A stretch of 45,795 nt of DNA. Origin: Myxococcales bacterium. GTDB lineage: Bacteria > Myxococcota_A > Polyangia > Haliangiales > Haliangiaceae. The stretch is taken from positions 1 through 45,795 of the forward strand of contig CANKMW010000080.1 in NCBI GenBank assembly GCA_947483555.1. Direction: 5' to 3'. Shown piece by piece: positions 36,311 to 42,172 of this stretch; positions within the stretch are counted from its first letter, which is position 1; each line of letters opens with the position of its first letter. Under the pieces are notes generated by a model. The model did no database searches. It was not told the DNA's origin and was given only the letters and a program-made list of their open reading frames with translations. A program made the translations under genes and the position numbers.

Positions 36311-36763
36311 ATGGCGGACTACCACAGGACGTTCGCAGTCGCCGTCCGCCTGCAAGGCAAGCTGGCCGCGGCGTGGATCACGGAGACGTTACGCAGCCGC
36401 CAGAAGAGCCGGCAGCAACTCTTGGACGCCGGTGACGATGAAGCCGCCGACGCCATCGGCATCGAGTTCCACTGGTTCATCGAGGATGGGTACCTCCACC
36501 TGACCGACAAGGGCGAGACCGGCGACGTCGAGCAGGTCGCCGACTTCCTGCGGCAGTTGGTCCGGCTCGGCTACGTGCGGGATCCGGTCGCCATCCACTG
36601 GGCCGACACGTGTTCACGGCCGAGACCGGACGCGTTCACCGGAGGTGCTGCCCTGGTGACGAAGAAGCGAACGTACTGGTTCGTGTTGCCCGAGCTGGTC
36701 GAGAAGAAGGCGAAGGCGATCGAACGGCGGCGACGAGCAAGCGGCGCCAGCAGCAAGACCTGA
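36311..36763 (+). CDS. Hypothetical protein of the clamp-MoxR operon
   Basis: A 150-residue protein starting one base after the previous stop. Charged, with HWFIEDGYLHLTDKGETGDVEQVADFL and TYWFVLPELVEKKAKAIERRRR; possibly a small alpha/beta domain with a basic helix at the end. Not recognised. It is followed by a terminator-like hairpin. Confidence 0.72.
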   Translation: MADYHRTFAVAVRLQGKLAAAWITETLRSRQKSRQQLLDAGDDEAADAIGIEFHWFIEDGYLHLTDKGETGDVEQVADFLRQLVRLGYVRDPVAIHWADTCSRPRPDAFTGGAALVTKKRTYWFVLPELVEKKAKAIERRRRASGASSKT

Positions 36764-36793
36764 CGCTCAACCATCAACCCCATCAATCATCAC

Positions 36794-36835
36794 GAGGCGG
36801 CCCTGGGCAGACACCCCGGGCCGCCTCTCCATTTT
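36794..36835 (+). terminator. Terminator or attenuator hairpin
   Basis: GAGGCGGCCC (36794-36803) pairs perfectly with GGGCCGCCTC (36818-36827) around a 14-base loop, followed by TCCATTTT. It lies between the hypothetical gene and the MoxR gene, whose ribosome-binding site starts right after the T-run. It may set a lower expression level downstream. Confidence 0.65.
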
Positions 36836-36846
36836 CGGAGGTCACC

Positions 36847-37989
36847 ATGCACAAGCAGATCAACCAACTACGCGCCGAACTCATGGCGCAGTTTCCCGAG
36901 CGCAAGGACGTCATCGACGGATCTCTCGCAGCCATCTTGGCTGGCGAGCATGTGATCCTGATCGGTCCTCCCGGGACGGCGAAGTCGGCGTTGGTACACG
37001 CCTTGGCCCAAGCGTTCGGCGGCACGTACTTCGAGCGCCTGCTCACCAAGTTCTCGACGCCCGAGGAGCTGTTCGGGCCGATCTCGCTCAAGGCCCTCGA
37101 GCAGGACCGGTTCGTCCGCGTCACCGCCGGCAAGCTGCCCGAAACCCAGTTCGCGTTCATCGACGAGATCTTCAAGAGCAACTCGGCGGTGCTGAACTCG
37201 CTCCTCTCCGTCATCAACGAGAGGACTTTTTTCAACGACGGCGCCCCGATGCAGTGCCCGCTGGTGTCCCTCTTCGGAGCCAGCAACGAACTGCCCGAGG
37301 GCAAGGAACTGGAGGCTCTCTTCGATCGCTTCCTGCTCCGCTTCGACGTCGGCTACCTTCTCGTCGCCTCGAACCTGCGGCACATCCTCACCGCGTCCGA
37401 GCCGTCGATCGCCACGAAACTTACGATCGATGACCTTCTTCGTGCGCAGGCTGAAGCCGCCGCCGTCAAGATCACCGACGAGACCATCGACGCCCTGCTG
37501 TCCATCCGGGACGCGTGTCGCGGGGAGGGCGTCGTGGCGAGCGATCGCCGTTGGAAGAAGAGCCTGAAGCTCGTGAAGTCGGCCGCCTGGCTCGCCGGTG
37601 AGAAGAAGACGTGCCCCGAGGACTTGAGAATCTTGGTGGATTCGCTGTGGCGGGTCCCTGCCGAGCGGTCGAAAGTGGCCCGTCTGGTCGGGACCCTCTC
37701 CGATCCCGCGAGCATGCAGAGCGTCGAGATCTTGGACGCGGCTCGGGAGATCGCCACCAAGGTCGCGTCGCTCAAGTCTGGCGACCGGAAGCTCTACATC
37801 GGGCAGGCGGCGCAGGCGGTCGAGCAGTTCGACGCTCAGCAGGTCAAGCTCACCGACCTGGCGAAGTCGGGGGGCCGTCGCGCGAAGGTCGTCATCGCCG
37901 ACGCGGTCGCCGAGATCCAGGGCCTGCACGCCGAGGTCGCTCGAGCCGTGTCGGCGGGCCTGGGGCTCGGCCTGCGGAGCCTCCGGTGA
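36847..37989 (+). CDS. RavA-like MoxR AAA+ ATPase
   Basis: A 380-residue AAA+ protein with Walker A GPPGTAKS (40-47), Walker B FIDEIFK (Asp106-Glu107), sensor 1 in LFGASNELPEG, and the arginine-finger region LFDRFLLRF. The insert YFERLLTKFSTPEELFGPISLKALEQ is typical of the RavA branch of MoxR proteins, which remodel metal-containing or multi-subunit complexes with a vWA partner. ATG 36847 has GGAGG 5 bases upstream. It overlaps the vWA gene by 4 bases, so the pair is translated together. Confidence 0.93.
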   Translation: MHKQINQLRAELMAQFPERKDVIDGSLAAILAGEHVILIGPPGTAKSALVHALAQAFGGTYFERLLTKFSTPEELFGPISLKALEQDRFVRVTAGKLPETQFAFIDEIFKSNSAVLNSLLSVINERTFFNDGAPMQCPLVSLFGASNELPEGKELEALFDRFLLRFDVGYLLVASNLRHILTASEPSIATKLTIDDLLRAQAEAAAVKITDETIDALLSIRDACRGEGVVASDRRWKKSLKLVKSAAWLAGEKKTCPEDLRILVDSLWRVPAERSKVARLVGTLSDPASMQSVEILDAAREIATKVASLKSGDRKLYIGQAAQAVEQFDAQQVKLTDLAKSGGRRAKVVIADAVAEIQGLHAEVARAVSAGLGLGLRSLR

Positions 37990-39242
37990 GGCGGGTGATC
38001 TACGACGTCCCGAAGTGGTCCTGCTACCTGCACAGGGCCGCACGCGGGCTCCACCGTTCCGACGCGAGTGACTCGCCGCAGCTTCGCTTCGCCGACGAAC
38101 TCTTCGAGCAGCTGTTCGCCGGCGAGGTGGAGCCGCTGTCCGAACGTGATCGAGATGTCGCGTTCGCTGATTGGGCACAGCGAATTCACGACACCTGCTC
38201 GCAGCTTCCGGCGTTCGAGCGGCTCGCGCAGGAATGCCGTGGCCGCGCAGACGAGTCGGCGATGGCGGTCGAGGCGCTGATCAACGAGTTGAAGCCGGAC
38301 GATGCCGATGACGTCCTGCGCAGGTCGGCGCGATCGGCGTGTGGAAAGGCGTCCGAGGCGGTGGCGCAGCTCCACGATGCGATGGAGGGGCTCGAGCACG
38401 TGGCGTTCGGGGACGCGCCAGGAGTTGGTAGCAACGCACCCGGTGCACCGCACGACGGCGGGCGTGTCCGGTCTCTCGCGGCACGGCTCCGTGATGACGG
38501 TCGGCTTCGGCGCATCGCTCAGCTCGCGGGTCGCTTCAAGCGCATCGCTGGTGCGAAGCGGCGGTCGAAGGTGCGGCACGGCGCAGACGAGATCGTAGAC
38601 GTCGAGCAGGGCGCCGACCTAGGACGGCTCCTGCCGCTCGAGCTTGTGCAGCTCGTGCACCCGCGTACGAAGCTCCTGGCTCTCCGGAACTTGATCGAGC
38701 GCCAGTGCTTGCAGTATCGGCTCGAGGGGACCGAGACCCTCGGCCGCGGGCCGCTCGTCGTGGCGATCGACAAGTCGGGGTCGATGGAAGGCGAGCGGGA
38801 CGTCTGGGCCACCGCCGTGGCGTTGGCCTTGCTCGACCTGGCGCAGGCCGAGAAGCGCCCGTTCGCGTTGCTCTGCTTCGACGGCGCCGTGAAGCACGAG
38901 GTCATCGTCATGCCGGGGCAGTCGCTACCCGAGGCCGGGCTCTTTGTCCCGGCTGATGGTGGCACGAACATCGAGGCTGTAGTCCGGCGCGGTCTCGACA
39001 TCATCGAGGAGAAGCCCGGCGCGCTGCGTAACGCCGACATCGTGATCATCACAGATGGCGGCAGCAGCTCCGACAACGCTCAGGAGCTTCGCGACCGCGC
39101 AGCGAAGCTGGGCGTGACCGTCCTCGGCGTCGCGATCGATGTGGCGCCGGAGCGTCTTCAGCCGTGGTGCGACGAGGTCATCGCCGCGAACGACATGAGT
39201 CGCGTCGACGACAGAACGGCCGAGGTGCTCTTTGGCCGGTAA
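37986..39242 (+). CDS. vWA-domain protein (ViaA-like partner of the MoxR ATPase)
   Basis: A 418-residue protein. The N-terminal 240 residues are helical, with a basic stretch (RRIAQLAGRFKRIAGAKRRSK) like the ViaA/CoxE family. Residues 255-400 are a von Willebrand A domain with a complete MIDAS: DKSGS (262-266), Thr327 in GGTNIE and Asp357 in ITDGGSS. It would bind metal and a client and recruit the ATPase. GTG 37986 overlaps the ATPase stop. A miniprotein start lies inside its last codons. Confidence 0.92.
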   Translation: MRRVIYDVPKWSCYLHRAARGLHRSDASDSPQLRFADELFEQLFAGEVEPLSERDRDVAFADWAQRIHDTCSQLPAFERLAQECRGRADESAMAVEALINELKPDDADDVLRRSARSACGKASEAVAQLHDAMEGLEHVAFGDAPGVGSNAPGAPHDGGRVRSLAARLRDDGRLRRIAQLAGRFKRIAGAKRRSKVRHGADEIVDVEQGADLGRLLPLELVQLVHPRTKLLALRNLIERQCLQYRLEGTETLGRGPLVVAIDKSGSMEGERDVWATAVALALLDLAQAEKRPFALLCFDGAVKHEVIVMPGQSLPEAGLFVPADGGTNIEAVVRRGLDIIEEKPGALRNADIVIITDGGSSSDNAQELRDRAAKLGVTVLGVAIDVAPERLQPWCDEVIAANDMSRVDDRTAEVLFGR

Positions 39243-39351
39243 GAAATCAACGAACAAGGACTTCGACAGGCTGAAGCAGATCGCGATCGTCGTCCTCGGC
39301 GCCGTGTTGTCGGCGCTCGCCGACATGCTCGCGCCGAGGAAGTCGAAGTAG
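39232..39351 (+). CDS. Single-span membrane miniprotein 1
   Basis: A 39-residue frame starting TTG 39232 with GAGGTG upstream, overlapping the vWA stop. It is a basic N terminus (MAGKKSTNKDFDRLKQ), one hydrophobic span (IAIVVLGAVLSALADML) and a basic end (APRKSK). The GAVLSALADMLAPR core matches the next miniprotein, which supports real coding. It could be a small membrane effector or an anchor for the MoxR/vWA pair; both are inference. Confidence 0.5.
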   Translation: MAGKKSTNKDFDRLKQIAIVVLGAVLSALADMLAPRKSK

Positions 39352-39372
39352 CTCACAAATGAGGAGACCACC

Positions 39373-39462
39373 ATGCTGTGGATGATCTTGCGAGCAATCG
39401 CCGGCGCCGTCTTTGCTGCGCTGGCCGACCTGCTGAGACCGCGCGCGTATCGCGCCCGGTAA
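39373..39462 (+). CDS. Single-span membrane miniprotein 2
   Basis: A 29-residue frame from ATG 39373 with GAGGAG 6 bases upstream, an excellent ribosome-binding site. The product is a hydrophobic helix (MLWMILRAIAGAVFAALADLL) with a basic end (RPRAYRAR). It shares GAVxxALADxLxPR with miniprotein 1, suggesting tandem duplication. Confidence 0.58.
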   Translation: MLWMILRAIAGAVFAALADLLRPRAYRAR

Positions 39463-39481
39463 GGCACCAACTCAACCAAGC

Positions 39482-39525
39482 GGAGGAGGGACTGAAGGCA
39501 AACACCTTCGGGCCCTCTCCCTTTT
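39482..39525 (+). terminator. Terminator-like hairpin before the Rad52-like gene
   Basis: An imperfect stem (GGAGGAGGG...GAAGG with CCTTC...CCCTCTCC) closes on a 6-base loop and is followed by CTTTT. A second, perfect 8-base hairpin GCCTCGTC-TTCC-GACGAGGC (39528-39547) follows immediately. The arrangement echoes the hairpin at 36794. Confidence 0.5.
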
Positions 39526-39559
39526 CGGCCTCGTCTTCCGACGAGGCATGGAGGACTTC

Positions 39560-40273
39560 ATGGAATCGAAGACGAAGGACATCCTGAACCGCCCGTTCGA
39601 ACGGACTCAGGTCAAGGAGCGTGTCGGCCCTGGTGGTCGCACGCTCAGTTACGTCGCGATCGGCGACTACATCGCGCGTCTCAACGAGGCGTTCGACGGT
39701 GGCTGGAGCTACGAAATCACGGACGCACGCATCCTCGACGAAGAGGTGGTCGTGCAGATCCGCCTGACCGCCGGCGGCATGGTCAAGATGGGCATGGGCG
39801 GGGCTGCGATCACCAAGCGTCGGGACAACGGCAAGCCGGTGGCGATCGCTCACGACCTGACGGCGGCTGAGGCGCGCGGACTAAAACGAGCCAGCCGACT
39901 CATGGGCATCGGTGCCGCGCTGTACCTCGACGACGAGGAGCCGGCCGCAATCGAGCAGCAAGACCAGCGGGGATCCGGCAGCCGCCCGGCACAGCAGGAA
40001 GGCGAGACCCAGAACGACTCGCCGCGCATCACCAACGCCCAGCTCGCGAAGCTCCGCAGCCTCGTGGCGAACGGCAGTGGGGACTGGGGCGCGTTCAGGA
40101 ACTCCGTGAGGGAACGGCATCGCGTGAACGTCGAGTACGCCGACCGCCGCCTCGCGAGCACCCTCATCCAGGAGATGCTCGAGCGCAGCAAGCCGGCGCC
40201 GGTTCACGGCGGAAACGGAAACGGCAACGGCACCGCCCACGGCGGCAACGGCACCGGCTGGCGGCGGTCGTGA
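39560..40273 (+). CDS. Rad52/Rad22-type single-strand annealing protein
   Basis: A 237-residue protein. Residues 1-125 have the Rad52-family core: DILNRPFERTQVKERVG, RTLSYVAIGDYIARLNEAFDGGWSYEI, VVVQIRLTAGG, KPVAIAHDLTAAEARGLKRASRLMGIGAALY. Such proteins anneal complementary single strands during phage recombination and recombination-dependent replication. The C-terminal part has a helical segment and a Gly/Asn repeat tail (NGNGNGTAHGGNGTG), probably disordered and possibly SSB- or DNA-contacting. ATG 39560 has GGAGG 5 bases upstream; ATG 39548 is less likely. It overlaps the nuclease gene by 4 bases. Confidence 0.88.
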   Translation: MESKTKDILNRPFERTQVKERVGPGGRTLSYVAIGDYIARLNEAFDGGWSYEITDARILDEEVVVQIRLTAGGMVKMGMGGAAITKRRDNGKPVAIAHDLTAAEARGLKRASRLMGIGAALYLDDEEPAAIEQQDQRGSGSRPAQQEGETQNDSPRITNAQLAKLRSLVANGSGDWGAFRNSVRERHRVNVEYADRRLASTLIQEMLERSKPAPVHGGNGNGNGTAHGGNGTGWRRS

Positions 40274-41103
40274 ACGACGGCGTCTACGTCTCGGCCTCGT
40301 CGCTGAGGCTGCTCCAGGATTGCCCCCGCGCCTGGAGCTACCGCTACCTGAAGGGACACGCCGCCGAAGACGTCGGTCTCGGGCTCGTCCTTGGCAAGGC
40401 GTGCCACGCCGCGCTGGCGCTCTTCTACGAGCGACTCCGTGACGGTCTGCCTGCGGCTACGCTCGACGAAATGGTCGCCGTCGCGGTGGCCAGCATCGAT
40501 GAAGCCGGTCGCAGCTCAACGCCGATCGCCCGCGACGATGATGACGAGACCGACCTCGCGGCCGAGGCGGAGCGGATGCTGCGAGCGTTCATCCTCTCGC
40601 ATCCGTTCCAGCCGAAGCGGGTGCTCGGCGTGGAGCTGCCGTTCTTCTTGGACGCAGGGCAAGTAGCGCGGCATCCGATCACGGGTGAGCAGTTCGCGTT
40701 CGAGGAGGGTATCTCCGGAGTCTTGGACTTGGTCATCGAGGACGAGAACGGCATCGCGGTGATCGATCATAAGATCTGCAAGACGCGACCCGCGCTCTCC
40801 GGTGGCATCGACCTCCAGCTCGCAATCTATGCACTCGCCGCGGAGGAGTTGTTTAGATCCGACAAGCCAGTGCGATTGTTCCACCATCTGCTCGTGCGGA
40901 CGAAGACGCCTCGCATCGAGCTGCGCGAGGTGCCACGCTCGCCGCACGACGTCGCCGAGGCGCTCGAGGCCGTCGCGTCGGGTGTCGAGCTGATCCACGT
41001 AGCGGTAGGGCACCCCCGGCCAGGGCGGCTCCTCGGTCGGCACCGATCGTGGAGATGCTCGGGCTGCGGGTACCGAAGACGGTGCGCTGGAGATCGAACG
41101 TGA
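40270..41103 (+). CDS. PD-(D/E)XK nuclease, Cas4/AddB-like with Fe-S cysteines
   Basis: A 277-residue RecB-family exonuclease. Motifs: SLRLLQDCPRAWSYRYL at the N terminus, His46 (GKACHAAL), Asp153 (SGVLDLVIED), Asp166-x-Lys168 (AVIDHKICK) and the QxxxY motif (QLAIYAL, 183-187). Four cysteines (Cys18, then Cys263, Cys266 and Cys272 in RCSGCGYRRRC) match the Fe-S arrangement of Cas4 and AddB. It probably resects DNA ends for the annealing protein encoded just upstream. There is no CRISPR array or other cas gene. GTG 40270 overlaps the previous stop. Confidence 0.88.
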   Translation: MNDGVYVSASSLRLLQDCPRAWSYRYLKGHAAEDVGLGLVLGKACHAALALFYERLRDGLPAATLDEMVAVAVASIDEAGRSSTPIARDDDDETDLAAEAERMLRAFILSHPFQPKRVLGVELPFFLDAGQVARHPITGEQFAFEEGISGVLDLVIEDENGIAVIDHKICKTRPALSGGIDLQLAIYALAAEELFRSDKPVRLFHHLLVRTKTPRIELREVPRSPHDVAEALEAVASGVELIHVAVGHPRPGRLLGRHRSWRCSGCGYRRRCAGDRT

Positions 41104-41414
41104 AGCGGACACGGCGGAGAACCCGGGATGCAGAAGTCGTTCGCGTGCCCGAAGAGCAGTCGCCGGTCTTCCATATCGCCGGACCGCGTGGAGGCTGGTT
41201 CGTGTCGCTGCTCTGGGGCTTCGGGGAGAACGTCGAGGTCTCGTGGGAGGATCTCTGCGATCTCCTCGCGATGCGTGACGGCTCGGTCGTCGTCGCCCGC
41301 CGGCTGACCGCATTGGAGACGCACCTTCTCGAGCGCAGCCGCGGCGATTGTGATCGCGAGGTTCACGCTCGTATTGTTCACAGCGAATCCGCACGATGGC
41401 GCCGACTGCGGTAG
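41100..41414 (+). CDS. Hypothetical protein, last gene of the operon; open frame continues past UAG
   Basis: A 104-residue protein from GTG 41100, overlapping the nuclease stop (GTGA). The middle (PVFHIAGPRGGWFVSLLWGFGENVEVSWEDLCDLL) looks like a small beta-alpha domain. After the TAG at 41412-41414 the same frame stays open for 43 more codons, to 41546, and reads like protein (VGEELRLLKRHRDDTNAELQ, FISREELRFRR). Read-through, a nonsense mutation or a separate gene are possible. Function unknown. Confidence 0.6.
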   Translation: MKRTRRRTRDAEVVRVPEEQSPVFHIAGPRGGWFVSLLWGFGENVEVSWEDLCDLLAMRDGSVVVARRLTALETHLLERSRGDCDREVHARIVHSESARWRRLR

Positions 41415-41580
41415 CCCGCGCGTCGCCTCGTCGGCGAGGAGTTGCGTCTGCTCAAGCGGCACCGCGACGACACGAACGCCGAGCTGCAAGGAACGTTCAT
41501 CAGCAGGGAGGAGTTGCGGTTTCGGCGATCGCGGCGAGGAGGGTAGCTGCGGGCGCGCGACCTCGGGGTCGAAAGTAGGC

Positions 41581-41625
41581 AGCGCGGCCCCCGATCCTCA
41601 TCGGTGGGGGTCGCGCTGTTTTTTT
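41581..41625 (+). terminator. Strong intrinsic terminator
   Basis: AGCGCG-(G)-CCCCC pairs with GGGGG-(T)-CGCGCT around a short loop, followed by seven T. It ends the rightward operon that starts at the clamp gene and separates it from a leftward XRE gene. Confidence 0.85.
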
Positions 41626-41682
41626 GCTCCGAGGCCTACTCGCCCGCAGATTCAGCGGTGATCGGGCTCGACGTCCCAAGAC

Positions 41683-42009
41683 TCAGTGCAGTACAGCCTC
41701 GAGAATCCGTACAATTCTCACCACGTCGGCATCCGACGCCTCGGCGATCAGCTCCCGGGCGCGCGCTCGCGACGCACGTGGGGTGCGGTCCTCGGCCGTG
41801 AACAGCTCGGCGGGCAAGACCCCGAGCCCGCGTGCGAGCTTCTCGATGGTCGCCACCGTAGGCATCTGCCTGCCCGTCTCGACGGCCTGGATGAACTTGT
41901 CCGAAAGCGTTGCGCCCTCGCCGAGTTGCTCGAGCGTGAGGCTTCGACGCCGTCGCAGCTCACGCACGCGCTGACCAAATCGGACCCGTAGATCGGAGGA
42001 TCTCGCCAT
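41683..42009 (-). CDS. XRE-family transcriptional regulator
   Basis: A 108-residue protein: RVRFGQRVRELRRRRSLTLEQLGEGATLSDKFIQAVETGRQMPTVATIEKLARGLGVLPAELF is a standard XRE HTH, followed by a basic helix and DADVVRIVRILEAVLH. ATG 42009 gives the usual short N terminus; ATG 42054 is an alternative, and neither has a clear ribosome-binding site. It is divergent from the membrane-protein gene at 42173 and converges on the terminator. Confidence 0.87.
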   Translation of the reverse strand: MARSSDLRVRFGQRVRELRRRRSLTLEQLGEGATLSDKFIQAVETGRQMPTVATIEKLARGLGVLPAELFTAEDRTPRASRARARELIAEASDADVVRIVRILEAVLH

Positions 42010-42172
42010 CTCGGCACGGCAAGCTTCGACGAGGCGCGCATGCACTTCCACCATCGATGGACGGTGCTCAGACCCATATGCGACCCTCGACAGATGGTGA
42101 ATGGCAGCCGATCGACGGGGCTTGTGGGCGCCGGCTACGTCGGCGTGTCGGGCTGGCCGGAGGCGAACACAA

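Larger units (their letters stand above)
19665..41625. mobile_element. Integrated element 2 (replisome-bearing; right end not located)
   Basis: The left edge is the second att repeat with int/xis just inside it, in the same orientation as element 1. It carries phage-type and replication genes: primase-helicase, polymerase, clamp, Rad52-like annealer, nuclease and AAA/vWA proteins. No third att copy was found in the window. The end at 41625 is the strong terminator after the last co-directional gene and is only a minimum estimate. No virion gene is visible. Confidence 0.45.

Noticed and set aside
38925..39479. Leftward frame covering the two miniproteins
   Set aside because: No start signal, and a composition typical of shadow frames. 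The rightward miniproteins share a sequence motif, and the second has an excellent ribosome-binding site.
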